DNA from: Streptomyces minutiscleroticus
GTDB taxonomy: Bacteria > Actinomycetota > Actinomycetes > Streptomycetales > Streptomycetaceae
Assembly: GCF_014650875.1 (NCBI RefSeq)
Contig: NZ_BMVU01000024.1
Span: 1 to 64,000 of the forward strand
DNA length: 64,000 bases
Reading direction: 5' to 3'
The notes under the pieces are model-generated. The model made no database searches, was not told the DNA's origin, and worked only from the letters and a program-made list of their open reading frames with translations. Within the stretch, counting starts at the first letter, position 1; every line of letters begins with the position of its first letter. Positions 1-8,294 of the stretch are shown piece by piece. The position numbers and the translations under genes are program-made.

Positions 1-1
1 G

Positions 2-226
2 GTGATGGGCTGCGTGGTCAACGGTCCGGGCGAGGCCCGCGAGGCCGACCTGGGCGTGGCCTCCGGCAACGGCAAGGGCCAGATCTTCGTCAAGGGCCGG
101 GTCGTGAAGACGGTGCCGGAGTCGAGGATCGTGGAAACGCTGATCGAGGAGGCGATGAGGATCGCCGAGGAGATGGAGAAGGACGGCGTCGCGCCCGGCG
201 CCCCACGCGTCACCACGGCGGGATGA
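2..226 (+). CDS. ispG: 4-hydroxy-3-methylbut-2-enyl diphosphate synthase, C-terminal part
   Basis: This is the last 74 residues of an IspG/GcpE protein whose start lies before the window. The segment CVVNGPGEA carries one of the conserved C-terminal cysteines that ligate the [4Fe-4S] cluster, and the stretch ending in RIAEEMEKDG is the usual IspG tail. The enzyme makes HMBPP in the MEP isoprenoid pathway in the cytoplasm. It sits 55 bp before dxs on the same strand. In Streptomyces hopanoid clusters an extra ispG-dxs pair typically follows the squalene-hopene cyclase genes, so this copy probably feeds hopanoid synthesis (inference; the cyclase is outside the window). Confidence 0.93.
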   Translation: MMGCVVNGPGEAREADLGVASGNGKGQIFVKGRVVKTVPESRIVETLIEEAMRIAEEMEKDGVAPGAPRVTTAG

Positions 227-281
227 GCCACCGCCCGAGTGCCGCGGTCCGAGGGAAGCACGACCGAGAGGGGGCCCGAGC

Positions 282-2201
282 GTGACGATTCTGGAGACCG
301 TCAGGGAGCCGCGCGACCTCAAGAAACTGTCCGGCGCCGACATCGGCGCACTGACGGGCGAGATCCGGGAGTTCCTGGTGCGGGCGGTCGCCCGGACCGG
401 CGGTCACCTCGGGCCCAACCTGGGGGTGGTGGAGCTGACCGTCGCCCTGCACCGGGTCTTCGACTCGCCCGTCGACCGCGTCCTGTGGGACACCGGCCAC
501 CAGAGCTACGTGCACAAACTGCTCACCGGCCGGCAGGACTTCTCCAAGCTGCGCGGCAAGGGCGGCCTGTCCGGCTACCCCTCGCGCGAGGAGTCCGAGC
601 ACGACGTCGTCGAGAACAGCCACGCCTCCACCGCGCTCGGCTGGGCGGACGGGCTCGCCAAGGCCCGCCGGGTGCGGGGCGGCACGGGCCACGTCGTCGC
701 GGTCGTCGGGGACGGCGCGCTGACCGGCGGCATGGCCTGGGAGGCGCTGAACAACATCGCCGCCGCCCGCGACCAGCCGCTGATCATCGTGGTCAACGAC
801 AACGCGCGCTCGTACGCCCCGACCATCGGCGGCCTGGCGGACCACCTCGCGACGCTGCGCACCACCGACGGCTACGAGAGGGTCCTCGCCTGGGGCAAGG
901 ACGTGCTCAGGCGCACGCCCGTCGTCGGCGGACCCCTCTACGAGTCGCTGCACGGCGCGAAGAAGGGGTTCAAGGACGCCTTCGCGCCGCAGGGCATGTT
1001 CGAGGACCTGGGCCTGAAGTACCTGGGGCCCGTCGACGGGCACGACGTCGGGGCCGTCGAGTCGGCGCTGCGGCGCGCCAAGCGGTTCGGCGGCCCCGTC
1101 ATCGTGCACTGCCTCACCGAGAAGGGCCGCGGCTACGGTCCCGCGCTCGCGCACGAGGAGGACCGCTTCCACGCCGTCGGCGCCATGGACCCGCGCACCT
1201 GCGAGCCGCTGGCGCCGGCCGGCGGCCCGTCCTGGACCTCGGTCTTCGGCGACGAGATCGTGCGCATCGGCCAGGAGCGGGCGGACGTCGTGGCGCTCAC
1301 GGCGGCCATGCTGCACCCGGTGGGCCTGGGGAGGTTCGCCGAACGCTTCCCCGACCGCGTCTGGGACGTCGGCATAGCCGAGCAGCACGCGGCGGTCTGC
1401 GCGGCGGGCCTGGCCACCGGCGGCCTGCACCCCGTCGTCGCCGTCTACGCCACCTTCCTCAACCGCGCCTTCGACCAGCTCCTCATGGACGTCGCCCTGC
1501 ACCGGTGCGGCGTCACCTTCGTCCTGGACCGGGCCGGGGTGACCGGTGCCGACGGCGCCTCCCACAACGGCGTGTGGGACCTGTCGGTCCTCCAGGTCGT
1601 GCCCGGCCTCAGGATCGCCGCCCCGCGCGACGCCGCGCAGCTGCGCGCCCAGCTGCGCGAGGCCGTCGACGTCGACGACGCGCCGACGCTGATCCGCTTC
1701 CCCAAGGAGTCCGTGGGGCCCGAGCTGCCCGCCGTCGGCCGGGTGGGCGGCATGGACGTCCTCAGCCGCGACGAGGAGCCCCGGGTGCTGCTCGTCGCGG
1801 TCGGCGTGATGGCGTCCGTCTGCCTGCAGGCCGCCGACCTGCTCCGGGCGCGCGGCATCGGCTGCACGGTCGTGGACCCGCGCTGGGTCAAGCCCGTGGA
1901 CCCGGAGCTGCCCGCACTCGCCGCCGAACACCGCATGGTGGCGGTCGTCGAGGACAACAGCCGGGCCGCCGGGGTCGGCTCCGCGGTCGCCCTGGCGCTG
2001 GGCGACGCCGACGTCGACGTGCCCGTACGGCGCTTCGGCATTCCCGAGCAGTTCCTCGCGCACGCCAAGCGCGCGGAGGTACTGGCCGACATCGGGCTCA
2101 CGCCCGTCGAGATCGCCGGGCGGATCGGCGCCGCCCCGGCCGTCCGGGAGCGCGCGTCCAAGGAGAGGACCGAGGAGAAGAGCGAGGAGAAAGACGTATG
2201 A
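282..2201 (+). CDS. dxs: 1-deoxy-D-xylulose-5-phosphate synthase
   Basis: The 639-aa product has the normal length for DXS. It condenses pyruvate and glyceraldehyde-3-phosphate with thiamine diphosphate, the first MEP step. Visible motifs are GHQSYVHKLLTGR near residue 70, the thiamine-diphosphate/Mg site GDGALTGGMAWEALNN near residue 146, and the transketolase pyrimidine-binding region with GIAEQHA (Glu-His pair) near residue 366. The GTG start is preceded by a purine-rich stretch, and the frame begins with the usual ILETVREPRDLKKL. Its stop overlaps the start of the next gene as ATGA, which indicates translational coupling. The last 18 residues are a charged Lys/Glu tail without known function. 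Confidence 0.96.
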   Translation: MTILETVREPRDLKKLSGADIGALTGEIREFLVRAVARTGGHLGPNLGVVELTVALHRVFDSPVDRVLWDTGHQSYVHKLLTGRQDFSKLRGKGGLSGYPSREESEHDVVENSHASTALGWADGLAKARRVRGGTGHVVAVVGDGALTGGMAWEALNNIAAARDQPLIIVVNDNARSYAPTIGGLADHLATLRTTDGYERVLAWGKDVLRRTPVVGGPLYESLHGAKKGFKDAFAPQGMFEDLGLKYLGPVDGHDVGAVESALRRAKRFGGPVIVHCLTEKGRGYGPALAHEEDRFHAVGAMDPRTCEPLAPAGGPSWTSVFGDEIVRIGQERADVVALTAAMLHPVGLGRFAERFPDRVWDVGIAEQHAAVCAAGLATGGLHPVVAVYATFLNRAFDQLLMDVALHRCGVTFVLDRAGVTGADGASHNGVWDLSVLQVVPGLRIAAPRDAAQLRAQLREAVDVDDAPTLIRFPKESVGPELPAVGRVGGMDVLSRDEEPRVLLVAVGVMASVCLQAADLLRARGIGCTVVDPRWVKPVDPELPALAAEHRMVAVVEDNSRAAGVGSAVALALGDADVDVPVRRFGIPEQFLAHAKRAEVLADIGLTPVEIAGRIGAAPAVRERASKERTEEKSEEKDV

Positions 2202-3598
2202 CGGGCCCTTCCGGAAAGCAGGAGTTCGACCTCGCCGCCCTGCTGGCCGAGCGCGGCGCCGAGCGCTACGAGCTGCACGCCAGGTACCTGAACCACCAGC
2301 TCCCGCGCATGCTGCACACCATCGGCTTCGACAAGGTCTACGAACGGGCCGAGGGCGCGCACTTCTTCGACGCGGACGGCAACGACTACCTGGACATGCT
2401 CGCCGGCTTCGGGGTGATGGGGCTCGGCCGCCACCACCCCGTGGTCCGCAGGGCGCTGCACGACGTCCTCGACGCCTCGCTCGCCGACCTCACCCGCTTC
2501 GACTGCCAGCCGCTGCCCGGGCTGCTCGCCGAGCGGCTGCTCGCCCACAGCCCCCACCTGGACCGGGTCTTCTTCGGAAACAGCGGCACCGAGGCGGTCG
2601 AGACGGCGCTGAAGTTCGCGCGGTTCGCCACCGGCCGGCCGCGCGTGCTGTACTGCGCACACGCCTTCCACGGCCTGACCACCGGCTCCCTCTCGGTCAA
2701 CGGCGAGGACGGCTTCCGGGACGGCTTCGCGCCGCTGCTGCCGGACACGGCCGTTCCGCTCGGCGACCTCGACGCGCTGGCCCGGGAGCTGAGGAAGGGC
2801 GACGTCGCCGCCCTGATCGTCGAGCCGATCCAGGGCAAGGGGGTGTACGAGAGCCCGCCCGGCTACCTGCGGGCCGCGCAGGAGCTGCTGCACCGGCACA
2901 AGGCGCTGCTCATCGCCGACGAGGTGCAGACGGGCCTCGGCCGGACCGGTGACTTCTACGCCTACCAGCACGAGGACGGCGTCGAGCCGGACCTGGTGTG
3001 CGTGGCCAAGGCGCTCTCCGGCGGCTACGTCCCGGTCGGCGCCACCCTGGGCCGGGACTGGATCTTCAAGAAGGTCTACTCGTCCATGGACCGGGTCCTG
3101 GTCCATTCCGCGAGCTTCGGCGCCAACGCCCAGGCCATGGCCGCCGGGCTCGCCGTGCTCTCGGTCATGGAGAACGAGGAGACCGTCGCCCGCGCCCGGG
3201 CGACCGGCGAGCGGCTGAAGTCCCGGCTCGCGGCGCTCGTGGACGAGTACGAGCTGCTGAGCGAGGTGCGCGGCCGGGGCCTGATGATCGGCATCGAGTT
3301 CGGGCGGCCGAGGTCGCTGAAGCTGCGCAGCCGCTGGACCGTGCTGCAGGCGGCCCGCAAGGGCCTGTTCGCGCAGATGGTGGTCGTCCCGCTGCTCCAG
3401 CGCCACCGCATCCTCACCCAGGTCTCCGGCGACCACCTGGAGGTGATCAAGCTGATCCCGCCGCTGGTGATCGACGACGCGGACGTGGACCGGTTCGTGA
3501 CGGCGTTCACCGCTGTGATGGACGACGCGCACAGCGGCGGTGGCCTCATGTGGGACTTCGGGAGGACACTGGTGAAGCAGGCGGTCGCCAACCGCTGA
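2198..3598 (+). CDS. class III (PLP) aminotransferase of the hopanoid operon
   Basis: A 466-aa fold-type I class III aminotransferase. The PLP lysine is K271 in CVAKALSGGYVP, the Asp that binds the pyridine nitrogen lies in LLIADEVQTGLGRTGDFY, and the substrate/phosphate-binding segment is FGNSGTEAVETALK. It belongs to the acetylornithine/aspartate aminotransferase-like family. In actinobacterial hopanoid clusters the same position after dxs is held by a gene proposed to aminate ribosylhopane to aminobacteriohopanetriol (HpnO-like role), so that is the likely function here, by context only. The ATG overlaps the dxs stop by 4 nt. It is the last gene before a hairpin at 3610-3633. Confidence 0.88.
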   Translation: MTGPSGKQEFDLAALLAERGAERYELHARYLNHQLPRMLHTIGFDKVYERAEGAHFFDADGNDYLDMLAGFGVMGLGRHHPVVRRALHDVLDASLADLTRFDCQPLPGLLAERLLAHSPHLDRVFFGNSGTEAVETALKFARFATGRPRVLYCAHAFHGLTTGSLSVNGEDGFRDGFAPLLPDTAVPLGDLDALARELRKGDVAALIVEPIQGKGVYESPPGYLRAAQELLHRHKALLIADEVQTGLGRTGDFYAYQHEDGVEPDLVCVAKALSGGYVPVGATLGRDWIFKKVYSSMDRVLVHSASFGANAQAMAAGLAVLSVMENEETVARARATGERLKSRLAALVDEYELLSEVRGRGLMIGIEFGRPRSLKLRSRWTVLQAARKGLFAQMVVVPLLQRHRILTQVSGDHLEVIKLIPPLVIDDADVDRFVTAFTAVMDDAHSGGGLMWDFGRTLVKQAVANR

Positions 3599-3609
3599 CC
3601 GGACGGGCG

Positions 3610-3633
3610 CCGCCCCGCCGCCGGGCGGGGCGG
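3610..3633 (+). terminator. GC hairpin after the aminotransferase
   Basis: A perfect 10-bp stem (CCGCCCCGCC with its complement) and a 4-nt loop lie 11 bp after the stop codon. There is no U tract, as is common in Streptomyces. It probably ends the ispG-dxs-aminotransferase transcript. Confidence 0.5.
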
Positions 3634-3711
3634 ACGGCTTGCGGAGAACCGCTCCCGAGGACGGGCCGGACGGCCGCCGGGACCCGCGGGGCAGAAGGCT
3701 CCCGTGACTCT

Positions 3712-3746
3712 TTGCCTCTCAGGCAAGGAATTTGCCTCCGAGGCAA
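3712..3746 (+). promoter_or_regulatory. tandem operator TTGCCT-N3-AGGCAA x2
   Basis: Two perfect inverted repeats, TTGCCT-CTC-AGGCAA (3712-3726) and TTGCCT-CCG-AGGCAA (3732-3746), start exactly 20 bp apart, two helical turns. The second one ends 20 bp before the ATG of the XRE-cupin gene. The arrangement is that of two co-operative dimer sites for a helix-turn-helix protein. Autoregulation by the adjacent XRE-cupin regulator is the simplest reading (inference). Confidence 0.75.
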
Positions 3747-3766
3747 ACCTCTGGCTGAATCAAGGT

Positions 3767-4420
3767 ATGAGCCCTGCCCGACCGGGGACGGCCGAGCCGC
3801 CGCCGGAACCAGGAACCGACGACGCGCTGCCCGCCGTCGCGCCGCAACTGCGTGAGCTGCGGCGGCGCGCCGGGCTCACCCTGGAGGCCGCCGCCCGCAC
3901 CGCCGGGCTGTCGCCCGCCCACCTCTCGCGCCTGGAGACCGGGCAGCGCCAGCCCTCGCTGCCCGTGCTGCTCTCGCTGGCCCGCGTCTACGGCACGACC
4001 GTCTCGGAGCTGCTCGGCGAGACGGCCGCCGAGCGGGACGCCGTCGTGCGCGCCGCCGACATGGAGCCCACGCGCGCGGGCGGCTGGACGTACTGGCAGG
4101 CCGGGTCCGCCGGGCGCGGCATGCAGGCGCTGCGCGTCCACGTCCCGCACGGGGCGCAGGGCGACATCGTCCGCGTCCACCCCGGCGAGGAGTGGCTCCA
4201 CGTGCTGCGCGGCCGGCTGCGGCTGCGCCTCGGCGACACCGCGCACGTGCTCGCGCCCGGCGACAGCGCCCACTTCGACTCGCTGACCCCGCACCGCATC
4301 GCCGCCGCCGACGAGGACGGCGCCGACCTCCTCTTCGTCCACACCCTCTTGCAGAGCCCCGCCGCCGCGCTGTGCCTCGGCCCCGCGGCCGGGCACCGAA
4401 CCCCGGGAGAGACGTCGTGA
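3767..4420 (+). CDS. XRE-family regulator with cupin domain
   Basis: A 217-aa protein. An N-terminal Cro/C1-type helix-turn-helix (LRELRRRAGLTLEAAARTAGLSPAHLSRLETGQ, residues about 28-60) is followed by a C-terminal cupin barrel (residues about 115-205, with HPGEEWLHVLRGRLRLRLGD and the ending LTPHRIAAADEDGADLLFVH). Such proteins are ligand-sensing repressors. I chose the ATG at 3767 because the longer frame would begin inside the tandem operator at 3712-3746. The stop overlaps the GTG of the next small gene (GTGA). An XRE-cupin gene at this place is typical of Streptomyces hopanoid loci as I recall them. Ligand and targets are unknown. Confidence 0.88.
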   Translation: MSPARPGTAEPPPEPGTDDALPAVAPQLRELRRRAGLTLEAAARTAGLSPAHLSRLETGQRQPSLPVLLSLARVYGTTVSELLGETAAERDAVVRAADMEPTRAGGWTYWQAGSAGRGMQALRVHVPHGAQGDIVRVHPGEEWLHVLRGRLRLRLGDTAHVLAPGDSAHFDSLTPHRIAAADEDGADLLFVHTLLQSPAAALCLGPAAGHRTPGETS

Positions 4421-4584
4421 CCGACAACCCCCAGCCCCAGACCACGCCCCGGCCCGCCCGCCGGTCCATGGAGGAGAAGTTCCCGCGCGCCCTGTGGGTG
4501 CGGCTGATCATCTACGTCGCCGTGGGCCACCTGTTCGCGGCCTTCGTCTACCTGCTGTTCGAGCTGGGCGCCCAGAACCAGTAG
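4417..4584 (+). CDS. small single-pass membrane protein (DUF6126-like)
   Basis: A 55-aa product starting at a GTG that overlaps the stop of the XRE-cupin gene by 4 nt. Residues 1-17 are polar (TDNPQPQTTPRPARRS). MEEKFPRALWVR leads into one transmembrane helix (LIIYVAVGHLFAAFVYLLF), and the tail is ELGAQNQ. The coupling implies co-expression with the regulator. I recall small proteins of this type being called DUF6126 in Streptomyces, but the name is from memory. No catalytic residues are apparent. It could be a membrane partner that signals to the regulator (speculation). Confidence 0.75.
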   Translation: MTDNPQPQTTPRPARRSMEEKFPRALWVRLIIYVAVGHLFAAFVYLLFELGAQNQ

Positions 4585-4672
4585 GAGCCGGGTGCCCCGG
4601 CCGGGGAGACGGCCGGGCGCTGTGCGCCCCGGTCCGCCGCGGGCCGGGTCCGGTGCGGGCCGGGTCGTGCGC

Positions 4673-4698
4673 GGTCCGGGTCGTGCACGACCCGGACC
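4673..4698. terminator. bidirectional terminator hairpin
   Basis: A perfect palindrome with arms GGTCCGGGTCG and CGACCCGGACC around TGCA lies between the convergent small membrane-protein gene and the phosphatase gene. It can terminate both strands. Confidence 0.65.
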
Positions 4699-4712
4699 GG
4701 CCGCGGGCCGCG

Positions 4713-5510
4713 TCAGTCGAGGAAGCGCTCGCGCAGCCGCTCCCGCACCTCGGGCGTGACGCCGAGGCCCCGCTCCAGGTACGGGTCCACGCCGCCCCAG
4801 GTCTCCTCGATCGTCCCGAAGGCGGCGGCCAGGTACTCGGCCCGTGCGTCGAACAGCGGGCTCAGCAGCTCCATCACCTCGGGCGAGCGGGCGTCCTGTG
4901 CCGTGCTGCTGCGGTGCACCTTGTAGCGGCGGTGCGTCGCGTTCGACTCCAGGTAGTCCGCCTCGATGGCCTCGCGCTCCACGCCGAGGGCGAGCAGCGT
5001 CACGGCGATCGACAGCCCCGCGCGGTCCTTGCCCGCCGCGCAGTGCATGAGCGCGGGCACGCTGTCCTCGGCGAGCGCGCGCAGCACCCGCCCGTGCTCG
5101 GCGGTGCGCTCGGTAATGATCGTCCGGTACGAGGCGATCATGCGGTCCGCGCCCTTGCCGTCCGCCAGGATCGACCGCAGCTGCTCGATGTCCCCGTCAC
5201 GCACCATCCGCCAGAACTCGGCGCCGTCCGCCGGGTCCGACAGCGGCAGGTTCACGTTCCGCACGCCCGGCAGCTCGACGTCGGGACCCTCCAGCCGCTT
5301 GTCCGCCGCGTTGCGGAAGTCGAAGACCGTGTGCAGGCCCAGCGAGGCCAGGAACGCGGCATCCTCCGCCGTGGCGTGCGCGAGGTGGCCGCTGCGGAAC
5401 AGCCGTCCGCGCGCCACGCGCCGGCCGTCCGCGGTCGGCAGCCCGCCCACGTCGCGGAAGTTGCGCACACCGGTCAGCTCGGGCTCGGTCGAAGGGATCT
5501 GCTGTGTCAC
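4713..5510 (-). CDS. tyrosine-protein phosphatase (PTP fold)
   Basis: A 265-aa protein of the bacterial Y_phosphatase3 type. The N-terminus has the family motif GVRNFRDVGGLPTADGR (residues 14-30), and the P-loop is HCAAGKDRAG with catalytic C157 and R163 (HCX5R). DFRNAADK is a conserved structural motif of the family. It should dephosphorylate phosphotyrosine or phosphoinositides in the cytoplasm. The start is a GTG at 5510, because GGGAGGAG stands 7 nt upstream and the conserved region begins just inside. The gene faces the divergent alpha-galactosidase gene across about 215 bp. Confidence 0.9.
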   Translation of the reverse strand: MTQQIPSTEPELTGVRNFRDVGGLPTADGRRVARGRLFRSGHLAHATAEDAAFLASLGLHTVFDFRNAADKRLEGPDVELPGVRNVNLPLSDPADGAEFWRMVRDGDIEQLRSILADGKGADRMIASYRTIITERTAEHGRVLRALAEDSVPALMHCAAGKDRAGLSIAVTLLALGVEREAIEADYLESNATHRRYKVHRSSTAQDARSPEVMELLSPLFDARAEYLAAAFGTIEETWGGVDPYLERGLGVTPEVRERLRERFLD

Positions 5511-5724
5511 GAAGGGCTCCTCCCACAGGGCCGTCGGCACCTCGCCGGCGGGGCGCGACCCGACGATACGACATGGATTCCACGGGCAATCATCCGTGCC
5601 GGAGCGCCGGCGCGGCAGGGTGCGGCAGGCGGGCGGCGGGGCGCGCACGGCATTGCCCGGGAGTGCGCCACCCCTGATGATGTTGGTACGTGATCATGCC
5701 TGTTCGTATCTGTGGGGGGCCTGA

Positions 5725-7830
5725 GTGATCGAGATCGGTGCGGACGGCCGGACGTGGCTCCTGACGGGACCCGCGAGCGGCTACGCCCTGCGGCTCACCG
5801 ACCGCGACGAGCTGCTGCACCTGCACTGGGGGCCGCGGATCACGCTCGCCGACGCCGGGGCGCTGGCCGCCGTGCCCCTCCCGGAGACGGGTTCGTTCGA
5901 GTCCCCGCTCGACGGGCGCGAGGAGTACCCGGTCGAGGGCGGCCCCCGCTTCACGCGCCCCGCGCTGTCCGTGCGCACGGACGAGGTCCGCGGCACCGAG
6001 TGGCGCTTCGAGGCGTACGACGTGGAGAGCGGCGCGGACGGCGCGGACGGGGGAGGGGCCGGCGGGGACACGCTGCGGCTGCGCTTCCGCGACGGCGGGC
6101 TCGGTATCGCGCTGCACTACCGGATGCGCGGCGACGTCCTCGAGAGGTGGGTCGCGCTCACCAACGACGGCCCCGCCCTGGAGGTGCTGCGCGCCGACTC
6201 CGCGACGTTCACGCTGCCGTGGCGCGAGGGCTGGCGGCTGTCCCAGCTGCACGGGCGCTGGGCGGCGGAGTCCCGCCTGGCGCGCTCGGACCTCACGTAC
6301 GGCGAGCAGGTGATCGGCAGCCGGCGCGGGCACACCGGGCACGACCACCTGCCCTGGGTAGCGCTCGACACGGACGCGACCGAGGAGCGCGGCGAGGTGT
6401 ACACGTGCGCGCTCGCCTGGTCGGGCAGCTGGCGCATCGCCGTCGCGCAGCTGCCCGACGCGCGCGTGCAGATCACCGGCGGCGCCGGGCACGACGACTC
6501 GGGCCTGCTGCGCCTGGAGCCGGGCGAGTCCTTCGTCACGCCCGTCCTCGCCGGCCTGTGGAGCGACGGCGGCTTCGGCGGGGCGAGCCGCGCCTGGCAC
6601 GCCTACCAGCGGGCGCACGTGATCCCCGACGCGGACCGGGACCGGCCCGTGCTCTACAACTCCTGGGAGGCCACCGGCTTCGGCATCTCCGAGGAGCAGC
6701 AGCGGGCGCTCGCGCACCGGGCCGCGGAGCTGGGCGTCGAGCTGTTCGTGGTCGACGACGGCTGGTTCGGGTCGCGCACCAGCGACCGGGCCGGGCTCGG
6801 CGACTGGACGCCCCACCCCGACCGCTTCCCGCACGGCCTGAAGCCGCTCGCCGACGAGGTGCACGCGCTGGGCATGGGGTTCGGCATCTGGGTCGAGCCG
6901 GAGATGGTCAACCCGGACAGCGACCTGTACCGGGCGCACCCCGACTGGGTGCAGTCCAGGACCGGCCGGACCCGGACGGAGCTCCGCAACCAGCTCGTGC
7001 TCAACCTGGCGCGCGAGGACGTCCAGGAGTACCTGTGGGAGCGGCTCGACACCCTGCTGTCCAGTGCGCCGATCGACTACGTGAAATGGGACTTCAACCG
7101 CAGCTTCACCGACCCCGGATGGCCGGGCGAGCCGTATCCGCAGCGGCTGTGGGTGGACCACGTGCGCGCCCTGTACCGGCTGGTGGACCGCCTCCGGGCC
7201 GCGCACCCGGGGGTGGCCTTCGAGTCCTGCTCGGGCGGCGGCGGCCGGATCGACCTCGGCGTCCTGGCGCGCACCGACCAGGTGTGGACCTCGGACAACA
7301 CCGACCCGCTCGACCGGCTCGCCATCCAGCACGGCTTCTCCCAGGTGCACCCGGCGCGGGTCATGGCCGCCTGGGTCACCGACAGCCCCAACACGCAGCT
7401 CAACGGGCGGGTCAGCTCCCTGCGGTTCCGTTTCGTGAGCGCCATGGCCGGCGTGCTCGGCGTGGGCGGCGACCTGACGCGGTGGACCCCGCGGGAGCTG
7501 GCCGAGGCGCGGGAGTGGGTGGCGCTCTACAAGGAGATCAGGCCGGTCGTGCAGCGCGGGGACCTCCACCGGCTCAGGGCCCCGCAGGGCGGTTCGAGCG
7601 CGGTGCAGTACGTGCTCGGGGACGACGTGGTCGTGCTGGCCTGGCTCCAGGCGCAGCACTACGGGGAGCCGGCCGCCCCGCTGCGGCTGCGCGGGCTCGA
7701 TCCGGCCGCGGCGTACGCGTGCCGTGAGACCGGCGAGACGTACCGGGGGGCCGTCCTGGCGCACCACGGGCTGCGGACGGGGCTGCGGGGAGACCTGGAC
7801 GCGGCAGTTTTCCGCCTCCGTCGCATCTGA
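5725..7830 (+). CDS. alpha-galactosidase, GH36
   Basis: A 701-aa GH36 enzyme. An N-terminal beta-sandwich (about 1-290) leads into the (beta/alpha)8 barrel beginning near RPVLYNSWEATGF. FVVDDGWFG, the nucleophile D456 in KWDFNR, CSGGGGRIDLG and the acid/base D524 in WTSDNTDP are all present, followed by a C-terminal beta domain. It releases terminal alpha-galactose from raffinose-type oligosaccharides or galactomannan. No signal peptide is visible, so it is cytoplasmic and would act on imported sugars. No transporter gene is adjacent. The GTG start follows a run of seven Gs in a weak ribosome-binding context. Confidence 0.93.
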   Translation: MIEIGADGRTWLLTGPASGYALRLTDRDELLHLHWGPRITLADAGALAAVPLPETGSFESPLDGREEYPVEGGPRFTRPALSVRTDEVRGTEWRFEAYDVESGADGADGGGAGGDTLRLRFRDGGLGIALHYRMRGDVLERWVALTNDGPALEVLRADSATFTLPWREGWRLSQLHGRWAAESRLARSDLTYGEQVIGSRRGHTGHDHLPWVALDTDATEERGEVYTCALAWSGSWRIAVAQLPDARVQITGGAGHDDSGLLRLEPGESFVTPVLAGLWSDGGFGGASRAWHAYQRAHVIPDADRDRPVLYNSWEATGFGISEEQQRALAHRAAELGVELFVVDDGWFGSRTSDRAGLGDWTPHPDRFPHGLKPLADEVHALGMGFGIWVEPEMVNPDSDLYRAHPDWVQSRTGRTRTELRNQLVLNLAREDVQEYLWERLDTLLSSAPIDYVKWDFNRSFTDPGWPGEPYPQRLWVDHVRALYRLVDRLRAAHPGVAFESCSGGGGRIDLGVLARTDQVWTSDNTDPLDRLAIQHGFSQVHPARVMAAWVTDSPNTQLNGRVSSLRFRFVSAMAGVLGVGGDLTRWTPRELAEAREWVALYKEIRPVVQRGDLHRLRAPQGGSSAVQYVLGDDVVVLAWLQAQHYGEPAAPLRLRGLDPAAAYACRETGETYRGAVLAHHGLRTGLRGDLDAAVFRLRRI

Positions 7831-8103
7831 GAAGTCTGTCCCGATTGGCGCCTTCGTTCCAGCTGGTACCGGAATGAGGCTGCTTGAGGAGAGGGCTCGT
7901 GAGCAGCGTCATATCGGTGACCGTCCGTTGCCGCCATGTTCACGTAATTCTCGTGGTGGAAAAGGGGAATTGCGGAAAAGAAAAGATCCTTAATCCACGG
8001 AGGGTGACCGGGATTTCCGGAGAGGATCAAGGGAATGGCGCGGAAGCGGAACCGGGCGGTTGTCGGCGCGCGTCCCGTTCGCTTACGTTCCCTGCAGCCC
8101 GGG
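7831..8103 (+). promoter_or_regulatory. upstream region of the riboswitch-controlled hydrolase
   Basis: This non-coding stretch contains an unusually A-rich segment (about 7950-7995). It must hold the promoter for the riboswitch transcript. I could not assign -35 and -10 boxes with confidence, and I see no gene in it. Confidence 0.4.
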
Positions 8104-8280
8104 CGGACGCCTAATCCTGCCGCCGCCTGGAGTTTCACCCACTCACCCGTCACGGCAGGAGCGGGGGAACCACAGGTACGACGCCTGGCCCGGTTCCCGG
8201 AACAGGCTCGGGGTAAAGCCGTGCGACAGCGCGGCCGGGCATCTCCAGTCCGCACCCGACAGCTCACCTCGCAGGCGCCG
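8104..8280 (+). promoter_or_regulatory. ydaO-type c-di-AMP riboswitch
   Basis: The conserved blocks of the ydaO/yuaA RNA occur in the right order: GACGCCTAATCCTGC (8107), GCGGGGGAACCACAG (about 8161), CTCGGGGTAAAGCCG (about 8207), GCCGGGCATC (about 8234) and CACCCGACAGCTCACCTCG near the end. The outer P1 stem forms between GGACGCCT and AGGCGCC. It ends 14 nt before the ATG of the LysM-M23 gene. In Streptomyces this riboswitch precedes rpfA and other cell-wall hydrolase genes, and c-di-AMP binding turns expression off. The same logic is expected here. Confidence 0.88.
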
Positions 8281-8294
8281 GAGAGGAATTCGCC

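Noticed and set aside
210..2063. Long open frame antisense to dxs (617 codons)
   Set aside because: Arg/Ala/Pro-rich shadow of a real gene in high-GC DNA; no domain, no start context. The same applies to the other long frames opposite real genes.
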